From Diaphorobacter caeni (lineage in GTDB: Bacteria; Pseudomonadota; Gammaproteobacteria; Burkholderiales; Burkholderiaceae_C), in contig NZ_JADKYZ010000003.1 in NCBI RefSeq assembly GCF_015354245.1, positions 62,001 through 126,000 on the forward strand: a DNA stretch of 64,000 nucleotides, written 5' to 3'. Each line of letters opens with the position of its first letter. Within the stretch, counting starts at the first letter, position 1. Shown here one piece after another: positions 1 through 8,845 of the stretch. Both the position numbers and the translations under genes were made by a program. The notes under the pieces are model-generated. The model searched no databases, was not told where the DNA came from, and saw only the letters and a list, made by a program, of their open reading frames with translations.

Positions 1-240
1 TGCGTCCAGCAGTTTGGCGGCCGCCGTGCTGTGCAGAATCTGCTCCACACTCGGCCGCACGCTTTCCAGCGAGGCCAAGTCCAACGTTCGGGCACGCACC
101 ACCGCGTCCTTGGCGGGCAACCACACGCGGTAGGCCACCTCGCCCCACACATCCTGCCGCTCAATCACACGGCACGGCGACGCCTGCCGAGTGAACCAGC
201 ACCAATCGCCAATAGAAAAACTGCGCTCGGTTTGCGTCAT
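1..240 (-). CDS. N-terminus of probable BREX-3 helicase BrxHII (partial)
   Basis: Reading leftwards from an ATG at 240, 80 codons are open to the window edge, beginning MTQTERSFSIGDWCWF. The start overlaps the stop of the upstream gene as ATGA, and GAGGTG lies a few bases before it, so the two genes should be translationally coupled. The start matches what I remember of the N-terminal region of BREX-3/DISARM-associated SNF2-like helicases (a short beta-rich segment before the DEAD/DEAH core), but no helicase motif lies inside the window. The call rests mainly on position: brxHII follows pglXI in BREX type 3 operons. Confidence 0.5.
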   Translation of the reverse strand, partial: MTQTERSFSIGDWCWFTRQASPCRVIERQDVWGEVAYRVWLPAKDAVVRARTLDLASLESVRPSVEQILHSTAAAKLLDA

Positions 241-2027
241 TGGCCCACCTCGCCGCGCAGCGCTCTGCCTTGTACAGTCAGGCGATAGCGCTGTTTGCTG
301 CTGTTGGGCTTGTCAGGGATGGTCATTTCGACGAGTGCCAATGCCAGCAACGGCGTCAACACCACCTCCCGAAACTTGCTCCTGTTGCTGCGGCCAACCC
401 ACTGCATCAAGGTGGCAACATCATGTTCATCGGTCATCTGAGCCAACAACGCTTGCTGCTCGGCACTGAGTCCCGACTTAGGCCCGACTTGGTCCCGACT
501 TGGTCCCGACTTGGCCCCCGCTGGGTCCCCGGCCTGCGCTTGCGCCTCTTGGGCAAAGCGCTGACGAATCGCCTCGCGGGCCTGAAACTGGGTCTCGCTG
601 AGCGGGTCGAGCAACTGCTGCCGCACCAGATGGTCAGCCACTGCGCGGGCCTGCTGGGTGGTACTGATACCCAGACCGCGGATCGCCGTGAGAGTGAGCG
701 GCTCGTTATCGGGCAGCGACAGCGCCAACGCCAGCACACCCGCCTGCTCGGGCGTCAGGTTCGCCCCCAGCGTTTGGCGCAAGCGCTGCATGGCTTCGGT
801 GACCAGGGGCTTGTTGATCAGCACCAGCTCAAAATCCTTGCGCGCCTTGTCGTTCTTCAACTGGGGCGGGGTGCGCCCCAGCTCGTGCCAGTTGCGGAAA
901 ATGGCGCGAATGCCGGTGCCCGCCTGATCCGACAAACCAATGCGGCGAAACGCTTTCACAATGGCCGGGTTGCGCACTTCCTTTTCGGTGGGATCCAGCA
1001 GCTCAGCTTCGGTCGCGAAGGCATCGCCGGGGTTCCAGAACACCGTGCGGTCGGTAAACAACTTGATGGAGGCCTTGCGCCCGTGGTCACCATAGTCCTG
1101 GTGGATCAGCAGGTTGATAGCTGCCTCACGGAAGGCAACATAGTCCGGCGGATCATCATTGCGGCGCAGCGTCGTCGGGTCGAGCGAGAACGGATGCTCG
1201 GCAATGCGCATGTAGCGCGCCACCAGGCCCTGCCAGGTCTGAAAAATGTTCTCCTCAAACACATAGCGGTCATGCCAGCGCTGTTCAGCAGACCATTGGT
1301 CAAAAGCCGTGTCGATACGCTGATAGTCCAGCACCGGCCTAGGCAGAATCTGGCGGACAAAACGGCCCGTGCCAAACAGCAGCACACCCGCGCGGGTGGG
1401 GTGCAGCTTGCCGCCTTGCTCGACCACGAAGTTCCAGTTCAGCAGGAAGGCGATCGGGTCGGTGATCTCGGCATGTTCAGGGTTCCGCCGGGCAAACTGG
1501 GCCTGATACCACTTGACGGTATCCAGATCGAAGCAGGCATCTGCAGCAAGCTCGGTCAGCACCGTGCCGTCATACCGCTCTTGCGCCGCGTCACGTAAAA
1601 AACGCTCCAGTTCACTTTGGGTGAACTGTTCATCGCCCGCACCACGTCGCAAATAACTCTGGCGCGGGTCGCCCTTGAGGTAAACCGGCTTCTCCAGGCG
1701 CGGCATTTCCGGGATGTGGAAGGCAAACACATGCTTGCCGTCCAGTTCAAAGCGATGGGGCGTAACCCTGATCACCCGATTGAGTTTCTGCCCACCACGC
1801 AGCACCGCCAGAAAATCATTCTGAACTTTGTCCGGCTCTTCAACGCCGGTTACTTCCAACCGGCCATTGGCCTCGCTGACACCAAACACCAGCCAGCCGC
1901 CTGCCGTATTGGCAAAGGCCGAAACGGTTTTGTAGGCATCTTCCGGCACGGCGCGCTGCGCCTTTTTGCACTCGAAATCGTTCCATTCGATGCCGTTGAG
2001 TCGTGCCAGCAGTTCATCCTGATTCAT
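237..2027 (-). CDS. AlbA_2/Schlafen-like ATP-binding protein (RecG-like COG2865 family)
   Basis: 596 residues. The first ~120 residues resemble the AlbA_2 (Schlafen AlbA) nucleic-acid-binding domain (FECKKA, then FANTAGGWLVFGV). Around residues 298-375 there is a GHKL-type ATP site: EAAINLLIHQDY, WNPGDAF and AGTGIRAIF. The last ~80 residues look like a winged-helix domain reached through a linker containing an 11-bp tandem repeat (472-515). The start at 2027 is chosen because it is the first ATG and has GGAG seven bases upstream; a GTG at 2066 would overlap pglXI. It lies 22 bp after pglXI and overlaps the next gene by ATGA. Such proteins are usually called regulators or RNA-binding proteins; its role inside a BREX operon is unknown. 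Confidence 0.75.
   Translation of the reverse strand: MNQDELLARLNGIEWNDFECKKAQRAVPEDAYKTVSAFANTAGGWLVFGVSEANGRLEVTGVEEPDKVQNDFLAVLRGGQKLNRVIRVTPHRFELDGKHVFAFHIPEMPRLEKPVYLKGDPRQSYLRRGAGDEQFTQSELERFLRDAAQERYDGTVLTELAADACFDLDTVKWYQAQFARRNPEHAEITDPIAFLLNWNFVVEQGGKLHPTRAGVLLFGTGRFVRQILPRPVLDYQRIDTAFDQWSAEQRWHDRYVFEENIFQTWQGLVARYMRIAEHPFSLDPTTLRRNDDPPDYVAFREAAINLLIHQDYGDHGRKASIKLFTDRTVFWNPGDAFATEAELLDPTEKEVRNPAIVKAFRRIGLSDQAGTGIRAIFRNWHELGRTPPQLKNDKARKDFELVLINKPLVTEAMQRLRQTLGANLTPEQAGVLALALSLPDNEPLTLTAIRGLGISTTQQARAVADHLVRQQLLDPLSETQFQAREAIRQRFAQEAQAQAGDPAGAKSGPSRDQVGPKSGLSAEQQALLAQMTDEHDVATLMQWVGRSNRSKFREVVLTPLLALALVEMTIPDKPNSSKQRYRLTVQGRALRGEVGQ
472..515 (-). repeat. Four tandem 11-bp units inside the AlbA_2 gene
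   Basis: Units begin at 472, 483, 494 and 505 on the plus strand. The consensus is CCCGACTTGGT; the second and third units are exact, the first and fourth differ at one or two positions. Because 11 is not a multiple of three, gain or loss of one unit would shift the reading frame about 80 codons before the stop, removing the C-terminal winged-helix-like part. The present copy number keeps the frame open. Confidence 0.85.
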
Positions 2028-2049
2028 CGAGCGGCTCCGAGTGGGGTCA

Positions 2050-4833
2050 TCAGATGCCGTCCTCACTGCGCGTCAGCGCCATGTCGTACAGGGTGAGAAG
2101 CTTTTCATCCTCTTGCAGCGTGGCTTCTGGCAGCTTGTCAGCGACGCGCAGGATGGTGGCGTAGTCCTTGGCCGCCCACGCATCGCGGAAACCGGCGCGC
2201 AGCACTTCCAACCGCGACTCCTTGATCTTGCGGCCCGTGAACGTTTTGTACTGCTCGAACTCCTTGAGTAGCGCCTTCTCGCGCTTCTTCTCCAAGTCCT
2301 GCGCCTTGTTTGGGTCGGGCACATACCAGCGGTCTTGCGCCTTGGCGATCAGGCGCGGATCGTTCTTCTCCAGCCCGCGCAAGTCGTGGTAGTTGGTAGA
2401 GAGGTAGCGGTGAATCTGGCTGGGCACTTCGCCGGCGCCTTCAAAGCGCAGGAAGTTGGCTTCCAGCAACGCCGAGAGTTCCGGGCGGGTTTCGTGCTTC
2501 TTCCAGCCTGCGCCCAGTTGCTTGATGAACTCCGGGTGGATGTCCTGATAGGTCGAAGGCCGTGCCTTCAGGTAATCCGCCGCCCAGTCAATGGCGCTGC
2601 GTTCGTCGGAGACGAACAACTCCATTTGCGGAGTTTGTGCGGTCTGGGCGCGCTTTTTGTCGTATTCGGTCACTTGCTCCGGCAGGAAGACCATGCCGTC
2701 ACGTTCGGGAAAACGGGCGCGCAGACCAGATAGGAATTCGTCGGTGGAGAGCGGTACCGGTGCGTCGTGGCGCACGAACCATGCCACCATGCGGTCAAAG
2801 ATGCGGCGCGGATCGCGCTCGGCAACGAAGTCAAGTTCCTCGGACTTCACCTTTACCACAGGTAGTTGCCGAAGATGAGTCTGAACAAAATCCCAAGCGG
2901 AATCCGGGACAGCACCTCGCTCAGAATACCGCTGCTCCAACCCGCCGTTGGGCTTGTAAGCAGAAATCACCAAGTCTTGCTTAACAGCATTAGGCGATAT
3001 TCCCTGTTGGAAACTTCCTTGCTTTTTGTCTAAGGCATTAACTTCAGCGACAACGAAGCCTGCCTGCTGGAGGGCAACTTGTATTGAGTTCCATACTGCG
3101 GCCCGACTATTTGAAAAAACCACCGTCATCCAACGTCCTGGCTTCAAGACACGAAAATACTCTTCAAAGCAATTTTGCATCAGCCGCTGATAGTCAAAAA
3201 TTGCTTTCTCGCGTACCCGGTCAACAATTGCTTCCGGCTCTACATCTGTTTTTACGCCATGCCATGTTTCAACCAAGAAATTTAGGTCGGCGTAATAGAT
3301 GTTTTCTCCAAACGGCGGGTCAGTGAATATGTAGTCAACTGATGAGTCCGGGAGAGGTGAGTCACTTGCGCTGCCAGTGGAGATTATCGCCGAAGCGGGC
3401 TGCGCCTTGAATGTCGTAAATGTCTTAGAAAGCCTGTCCAACTTCCCTTCAAATTGTGCCCAAGGACTGACTTCCGAAATAATTGACGGAACGTAAAAGA
3501 CGCCCGGCAGGTCAAGGCCGACCTGTGAGCCACCGAGTCGGCCATGCTGTACAGGTTTATATCTGTTGAGAACAGACATCCCGCGAATGCCCTGCTCAAT
3601 GAAGAACATCAGCATTTGACGCAGCCTACGATCTGGATTGCGCTTTGCTCCCCTCCACAGGAGCGCCATAGCTTGCGCAGATCGAGGAAGAAACATCGAA
3701 TGAATGGTCGATGTGTTCGTGGTTCGCATTCTGCCAACTCGCGTCATCTGCGAGTCTGGCATTTTGTCGCTTGGAAGCTCCTCTGGGAGTGAAAGCTTTG
3801 CAACTCGCTCCACAACCTCCAAATCCTGCGAGTCCGGCTTCTTCTGAAACTTGTGCCCGTCGATTCGATACTGAATCAAGACAGGAATTCGCTTTGGCCT
3901 CTTTTCCACTGTCTTGTAGACCGGATCAACAAAAGACTCGAATCGAAGATCCATTTGCTCTTTCGTCCCCTGCGCACCGCAATGTGGGCACGGGAAAACA
4001 TCAGCAACCTCTTGGCTCACGGGATCAACCGCTGCTTCAGTGAAGATAAACTCTCCCTGGCAAGTGCGGCAAGTCAGAAACTCACTCCACACCGTGTATT
4101 CAATGCGCGCCTTCGTCTTTCCGTCGCTATGCAGCGTTTCATACATCCAACCGATGTCCTGTTCCATCTCCTTGAGCAGTTGCTTACCCGCCTTGGCGAA
4201 GACATCCACATCGAAGGGGATGTTGTAGTTCGCGCCGATGAAGGTGGCGGCGGGCGACAGGTCGTTGAGCACCGCACGGCGCGCGCCCCACTTGGGCGCA
4301 GCGCGGCCTTCCATCTTCCACGCCTGTTCCAGCTCAAACCGGTAGCTGGCCGTGGCCGCACCGCACCACTGCGCGGCCACGCCGGTCATGCCCGAACCGG
4401 CAAAGCCGTCCAGCACCACATCGCCCGGCTGCGTGTAGTGCAGAATGGACGGCACGATGGCTAGGTGCGGCACCTTGGTGTGGTAGCTATGCGCCTTGTA
4501 GATGGCGTCGGTCTTGCCCACGCTCACATCAATCGCCAGCGGCTCGCGGCTGTACTTCACCGCCGGGTCATAGGGCTTGCCGTAGTGCGCCACAAACTCC
4601 GCCAGCCACGGATTCGGGCAGGCGGTGTAGTACGGCGGATCGGACATGGCGAGGATGGCTTCGTCCGTGCCTTGCGGAAAACCTTCCTGCTTGCGAAATG
4701 CCGGGTCTTTCAACTTGTCGGCTAGCAGCCCAAGAAAATGCGCGCGGCGCGCGTCGTTGCTGGCGAATGTCTGGCCAAGGCATTCGACGGGGCCTGCCAA
4801 GGCGTCATTTGTTTGGAAAAAATCACTCATCAT
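2050..4833 (-). CDS. pglXI: BREX-3 adenine-specific DNA methyltransferase, PglXI-type
   Basis: 927 residues. A DPPY motif sits early (residues 65-68), followed by an S-adenosylmethionine-binding motif I (LDGFAGSGMTG, ~141-151), a four-cysteine zinc-ribbon-like insert (C255, C258, C282, C285) and a second TDPPFGENIYY motif near 504. This order, with DPPY before motif I, suits the DUF1156-like methylases of BREX type 3. It would modify host DNA at the BREX site and mark self. It starts 9 bp after the HEPN gene, with ATG ATG in tandem at 4833/4830. The central third (about 2840-4140) is visibly richer in A and T than the two ends, suggesting a replaced recognition region. BREX-3 identity depends on the neighbours as well as these motifs. 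Confidence 0.82.
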   Translation of the reverse strand: MMSDFFQTNDALAGPVECLGQTFASNDARRAHFLGLLADKLKDPAFRKQEGFPQGTDEAILAMSDPPYYTACPNPWLAEFVAHYGKPYDPAVKYSREPLAIDVSVGKTDAIYKAHSYHTKVPHLAIVPSILHYTQPGDVVLDGFAGSGMTGVAAQWCGAATASYRFELEQAWKMEGRAAPKWGARRAVLNDLSPAATFIGANYNIPFDVDVFAKAGKQLLKEMEQDIGWMYETLHSDGKTKARIEYTVWSEFLTCRTCQGEFIFTEAAVDPVSQEVADVFPCPHCGAQGTKEQMDLRFESFVDPVYKTVEKRPKRIPVLIQYRIDGHKFQKKPDSQDLEVVERVAKLSLPEELPSDKMPDSQMTRVGRMRTTNTSTIHSMFLPRSAQAMALLWRGAKRNPDRRLRQMLMFFIEQGIRGMSVLNRYKPVQHGRLGGSQVGLDLPGVFYVPSIISEVSPWAQFEGKLDRLSKTFTTFKAQPASAIISTGSASDSPLPDSSVDYIFTDPPFGENIYYADLNFLVETWHGVKTDVEPEAIVDRVREKAIFDYQRLMQNCFEEYFRVLKPGRWMTVVFSNSRAAVWNSIQVALQQAGFVVAEVNALDKKQGSFQQGISPNAVKQDLVISAYKPNGGLEQRYSERGAVPDSAWDFVQTHLRQLPVVKVKSEELDFVAERDPRRIFDRMVAWFVRHDAPVPLSTDEFLSGLRARFPERDGMVFLPEQVTEYDKKRAQTAQTPQMELFVSDERSAIDWAADYLKARPSTYQDIHPEFIKQLGAGWKKHETRPELSALLEANFLRFEGAGEVPSQIHRYLSTNYHDLRGLEKNDPRLIAKAQDRWYVPDPNKAQDLEKKREKALLKEFEQYKTFTGRKIKESRLEVLRAGFRDAWAAKDYATILRVADKLPEATLQEDEKLLTLYDMALTRSEDGI

Positions 4834-4842
4834 ACTTTTGCC

Positions 4843-6207
4843 TTATTCTGTTTCTATTGCTTTGAGTCGCTGTTGAAGCGAGGGATATGCATAGTGATCG
4901 GAGGCATCCCTACTATCAGCGATCCGAGCATCTATAAATGCTTGCCAATGAGGATGAGACCCAGGCAGAAGATTTCGTGTGGCGTCGAATACGGCATCCA
5001 GGATCGTAGATGTTCCGCTTGCACCCCATATTTGGCCATTCCCCTGCACAGCTTCAAGCATGGAACGCACATCATCCACACCCATTAAATGTGCAAGTGG
5101 AATCATCAATGCTCGCCCACGATGCTCTGCGCTTCGCCAGCCACTAGACTCACCATAGATGCGGATGGCCTGCGAAATAAACTCGCGCCTTGGAATTTGG
5201 GAAATAATTCCAATCTGAACATCTTGTTCAAAAGAATCGAATCGTGCCAACAGAATATTAGCCAGTTCGGGAATGCCAAACACCTCGAAGGCAGAATGCG
5301 CTTTGAGGGTTTCAGCATCGGCAATCCCAAGCAACTGCTTAAATCTAATTCGGGTCGGCTCCGCGAGCCAGTCCCAAACGCGGGAATCGCACTCAACAAA
5401 AGCGCTGATGCTGAGCAGCAGTGCGTCTGGAATCGCATCGAATTTACGTGCGATGTGATCCCTGGCTGTTACGTCGTAAATTGCTGTCTTAGCTTTGGCA
5501 ACTTCCCGCAGCGTTCGGGCAACTTGACGAAGTTGCCCGATATATTGGGCAGACTCAGCGCCGAAAGGTGCACTCATCAGGGACTTGATCAAGTTGACGA
5601 CCATCACATCTTTCGCTCGGTCAAGATACTTGGTGCGAACGAATGTGCCGATACTGTCGCCATCCACGGGGAAAGAAGGACTCAGCAGATCGGTGTGGAA
5701 CCGCTCAATCGCGCTCTTGCCTTGAAGCGGCGCGTTGATCAGCAGGTGCTTCAGTGCATGGGTGATGTGGGTCCGCACCAGTTCTGGTGTCGGCTGAAAC
5801 AGGGAGTCTTCCGTGGCAAAGGCAGGATGCGCGCACAGGTGCCGATCCCTCTGCAAACGATTCAAATCTTCAAACTCGTGTGGAGCGAATAGTTGGAGCT
5901 TTTCATTTGCCGTAGCCAGGACAGCAGACTCTATAGCCTGCATCTTTTTCACATCGCTGTTCTGTATCGCTTGCTCGACTTCCCGCACGAACGCGATGGC
6001 TGCGGCATCGCCATGCGCAGCCAACTCCTTGGCCTTGGCGATGATGTCGTAGTCGACCGCGATCCATGTGGAAACGATGGCGGAACGAAACGCTCCGCCG
6101 CGATAAGCTGACAGAGCCTCGCCAATCAGCCGTTTTGACTCGGGGTCGCGCACAACCAGCGCCAGAGAATCTATGTCCGTCAGGCCTTGAGCCGCGAAGG
6201 TGCTCAT
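4843..6207 (-). CDS. HEPN-motif protein of unknown function
   Basis: 454 residues. The N-terminal ~180 residues are predicted helical by eye and contain RHLCAH at 122-127, an Rx4H motif as in HEPN ribonucleases, within the context RDRHLCAHP. The C-terminal two thirds are helical and show no domain I recognise. ATGA overlap with the upstream GHKL gene and a good AAGGAG fix the start at 6207 and imply coupled, stoichiometric synthesis. Base composition is AT-richer than the BREX core genes. I infer an RNase effector or toxin-like partner of the GHKL protein; it is not one of the six standard BREX-3 genes. Confidence 0.65.
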   Translation of the reverse strand: MSTFAAQGLTDIDSLALVVRDPESKRLIGEALSAYRGGAFRSAIVSTWIAVDYDIIAKAKELAAHGDAAAIAFVREVEQAIQNSDVKKMQAIESAVLATANEKLQLFAPHEFEDLNRLQRDRHLCAHPAFATEDSLFQPTPELVRTHITHALKHLLINAPLQGKSAIERFHTDLLSPSFPVDGDSIGTFVRTKYLDRAKDVMVVNLIKSLMSAPFGAESAQYIGQLRQVARTLREVAKAKTAIYDVTARDHIARKFDAIPDALLLSISAFVECDSRVWDWLAEPTRIRFKQLLGIADAETLKAHSAFEVFGIPELANILLARFDSFEQDVQIGIISQIPRREFISQAIRIYGESSGWRSAEHRGRALMIPLAHLMGVDDVRSMLEAVQGNGQIWGASGTSTILDAVFDATRNLLPGSHPHWQAFIDARIADSRDASDHYAYPSLQQRLKAIETE

Positions 6208-8093
6208 AGCGGCTCTCCTTCCGAACCCGTGGCGTGCTGTTCGGCATATTTCTTCATACCATCACGCAGAATCTCAAGGAATGTGTGATTTCTGCACTCG
6301 GCATCCGCAACAATCGCATCAAAGGACACCACAAACGTTGGCGTGGGAATGATTCTCCCATCGGGATGTGGGGTTTCGAATTCCTGATAGTAGACTTTGC
6401 CTTTGGAGAAAAAGGGCGTCCACTTGAATTGCCGCAGCCGAAAGGCAGTGGTGTCATTGATATCCATGATTGCGTAATACCAAACCCGTTGGATATTCGG
6501 GCAGTAAGCCACCAGTTTTCCAGCGCGATCAAGCAGTTGATTTACCGCATAAAAATTATCTTTTTCTTCGTCGGTCTTCTTCTTTATTTCAACTACCACG
6601 ACATCGACCGGCGCAGCGTCACTCGGATCGGCTGAGAAGATCATGGCAATGTCTGGCCGGCCAGTATCTCCCACGCTTTCGTCATCCAGGCGGATGGCAT
6701 TGATGACAGCATCCATACTTTTCTCGCTCAGTATCGTGCGAAAAACCATGAACTTGTCGTCCAGCAACCAAGCATTGTTCTGGTAAATCTCGGTAGACAA
6801 GGTATCTTGGGAAAACTCCTTAAACCTCGGGACGATCAGGTTGTGTATCTCAGCCTCGGCATTATCGGCCGTCATCTCCTTCATCCGGCCAATGATCTTG
6901 TCGCGATACAGGATGTACTCTGTCAAAGTCCGAGAAGAAAGCTCCATAGATTTTTCATAAGCAGTCTCACTCAACTTCTCACTCTGAAGGATCTCTTTTT
7001 GGACCCGGAAGAATCGTTGCTGGGCGATCGCTAGAGCATCGTCCCGATCAATCAGGCCGACGGTATCGTTTTCAAAAAATCCAAGCAAATGAGGAAACTG
7101 CTCTTCGAACTTTTCTTTTATTTTTCCGTTTCTTTCGGTGATCTGCGGAATTTTCTGAGCAAGTACTTTTCCAAGCTCACGACGCAGCACTCGGAAGAGC
7201 CGTGCCTCTTGAACCCCTTCGGGCAACACCAACTTCTGACGCGAGCTATCGGCATTGGAGTGGAAAATTTCAGATTCAAATAGAAAAACACATAGATAGC
7301 CCGCCGGAAATGATGCCGGAGGTATCAGGTTGGCCGGAATCGTGCGTCCGTCGATGCTGAATGCCGTTAGAGCGCTGCCTTTTCCCGCCACAGACTCAAT
7401 GTGGTAGTACATATCAATAGCCGAAATCGCATCCAGAGAATCATCCTGGATCGTGATTTTTGTCATTGATGGCAAGTCATCTGCTGTAATGACCGTTTCG
7501 TGTGGGAAGAACTCTTTTTGGACGTTGCTTTCTTTGGTGTTCAAGTTGATCGAAATTTTGAATGCCGTACCGTCGCGCTTGCGCGCATCCAGCGTCGGCA
7601 GGAATTGCTCGATCAAGAGTGGCTTGAGTGCGTCAGGTTTCAAATCGTCATAGGACTTGACGCGATCTTTTGCAAAGCCATTGAAGGCCAAAGCTGTTTT
7701 GGCGGGCTGCTCATCTTTCAGGATTTCAAGTGGTGCATTGCCATCGAATCCATCTTTGAAGATAAAGCTCCTGCGCCACTTGTCGCGGGTGCTGTTGACC
7801 TCTACCCGGCTAAAGTAGTTGAGGAATACCAGGCGGCCGATGCCTTTATGGAACTTATCTCTTGGCCTTAGCAGTTTTCTAAAGCGCTCAAAGTTCTCGT
7901 CCGTGAATCCATCGCCGTTGTCTGATACCGTAATTTTCAGTGTGTCTGGCTTGTCAAATGCCTGTACATCAATATCGATGGACACATCGGTCGCACCCGC
8001 ATCCAGCGCATTGGCTAGCGCCTCGAAATAAACCAAGGTCAATGATGGGTTGGGGAAAAACAGCCTGATGGCCCCAGCGGTTTCAATATCCAT
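6204..8093 (-). CDS. GHKL ATPase fused to a PD-(D/E)XK nuclease-like domain
   Basis: 629 residues from the ATG at 8093 (AAGGAAG seven bases upstream; an in-frame TTG at 8111 is less likely). The N-terminal GHKL (Hsp90/MutL/MORC-type) ATPase has its N-box FEALANALDAGA (residues 23-34), DNGDGF (58-63) and KGIGRLVFLNYF (83-94). Near the C-terminus a PD-(D/E)XK-like signature can be read: D481, then E502-x-K504 in VVVVEIKKK. The middle (residues ~300-460) looks helical. The fold combination suggests ATP-driven clamping on DNA coupled to cleavage, comparable in logic to MutL or MORC proteins. It is followed by the HEPN gene with an ATGA overlap. I do not recognise a named defence system with exactly this pair. 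Confidence 0.75.
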   Translation of the reverse strand: MDIETAGAIRLFFPNPSLTLVYFEALANALDAGATDVSIDIDVQAFDKPDTLKITVSDNGDGFTDENFERFRKLLRPRDKFHKGIGRLVFLNYFSRVEVNSTRDKWRRSFIFKDGFDGNAPLEILKDEQPAKTALAFNGFAKDRVKSYDDLKPDALKPLLIEQFLPTLDARKRDGTAFKISINLNTKESNVQKEFFPHETVITADDLPSMTKITIQDDSLDAISAIDMYYHIESVAGKGSALTAFSIDGRTIPANLIPPASFPAGYLCVFLFESEIFHSNADSSRQKLVLPEGVQEARLFRVLRRELGKVLAQKIPQITERNGKIKEKFEEQFPHLLGFFENDTVGLIDRDDALAIAQQRFFRVQKEILQSEKLSETAYEKSMELSSRTLTEYILYRDKIIGRMKEMTADNAEAEIHNLIVPRFKEFSQDTLSTEIYQNNAWLLDDKFMVFRTILSEKSMDAVINAIRLDDESVGDTGRPDIAMIFSADPSDAAPVDVVVVEIKKKTDEEKDNFYAVNQLLDRAGKLVAYCPNIQRVWYYAIMDINDTTAFRLRQFKWTPFFSKGKVYYQEFETPHPDGRIIPTPTFVVSFDAIVADAECRNHTFLEILRDGMKKYAEQHATGSEGEPL

Positions 8094-8205
8094 TGCCGTC
8101 TTCCTTGCCAATTTCCGCTTGACTGGGTGCGGCGAGCCGGCAGCGATGAACCAATTGCTCAGCCAGATCTAGCAAGTTACTGGTTGCATTCGTTGTCATA
8201 GGCAT
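8083..8205 (-). CDS. Possible small ORF (38-40 aa) between the DUF4276 and GHKL genes
   Basis: Two candidate ATGs (8205 and 8199) follow the DUF4276 stop, with GAGGTG just upstream of the first. The reading frame (MTTNATSNLLDLAEQLVHRC...) continues to a TGA at 8083-8085 and overlaps the GHKL start by 11 bases. It could be a real leader or antitoxin-size peptide with an amphipathic helix (LLDLAEQLVHRC), or a remnant in the only gap longer than 40 bp within this part of the operon. No homologue is known to me. Confidence 0.35.
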   Translation of the reverse strand: MPMTTNATSNLLDLAEQLVHRCRLAAPSQAEIGKEDGNGY

Positions 8206-8215
8206 AGGTTGCACC

Positions 8216-8845
8216 TCAAACATCCATTTTCTTGCGCAATTCATCTACGAACCGCTTGGCCCATGGCGATGCCTGAATTACTTTGGCCGGGTCGATCTTC
8301 GTCAGCAGCTTGAACGAGTGCTCGCCCTTGCCGTAAACGGCTTTGGTCTTGCAGTTACTGGTGGCCTGCTCCAGGGATCTATAGACCTGCTGCTTCGCGA
8401 TGCCTTCGATGGCGTTGTCGGCAGCAGGCAAGGCGTTTTCCTTGAAACCCTGTCCGAAAAATGCTTTGAGTGCATCCCTGTCCGCGAGGAACCAGCTTTC
8501 CATGATTTTCACCATGAGGTGACAATCCGTGTCGGCGGAATGCTGCGGTTTGTCCCAGCCGTCTCCCTGCCTGGTTTTCAGGTGTGCCCATGGTTGCCAG
8601 GTATCCGGCTGTCCTTGCTGGTGTTGAGCATTGACGAGATCTTCACTGTCCACGAGCAGAAAAGCTTCTTCGCCACTGGCAATTGCTGTGCAAAAGGAAT
8701 CGAACGCATCGCGTCTGCTCCCGCATGCCACGATTCGTGGGCGGTTCTTCAATCCGGCCTTGGTGACGAATGTCGTAAATCCTTCGCGGCAGGCAGTTTT
8801 CAATGCTGCCGTATCACCGCCACCTTCGACGTACAACTTCACCAT
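8216..8845 (-). CDS. DUF4276 family TOPRIM-like protein
   Basis: 209 residues. It opens with MVKLYVEGGGDTAALK, the acidic strand-loop start of TOPRIM-like folds (E in VEGGGD), followed by LLVDSEDLV near residue 80, which supplies the second acidic cluster. DUF4276 proteins are predicted metal-dependent nucleases or sensors and are commonly encoded next to AAA ATPases. Its ATG overlaps the end of the ATPase gene by seven bases and has a strong GGGGGGACGAG upstream; an upstream in-frame start at 8905 would lie wholly inside the ATPase gene. The arrangement parallels the ATPase/TOPRIM pairs of PARIS (AriA-AriB), though AriB carries DUF4435 rather than DUF4276. Confidence 0.75.
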   Translation of the reverse strand: MVKLYVEGGGDTAALKTACREGFTTFVTKAGLKNRPRIVACGSRRDAFDSFCTAIASGEEAFLLVDSEDLVNAQHQQGQPDTWQPWAHLKTRQGDGWDKPQHSADTDCHLMVKIMESWFLADRDALKAFFGQGFKENALPAADNAIEGIAKQQVYRSLEQATSNCKTKAVYGKGEHSFKLLTKIDPAKVIQASPWAKRFVDELRKKMDV

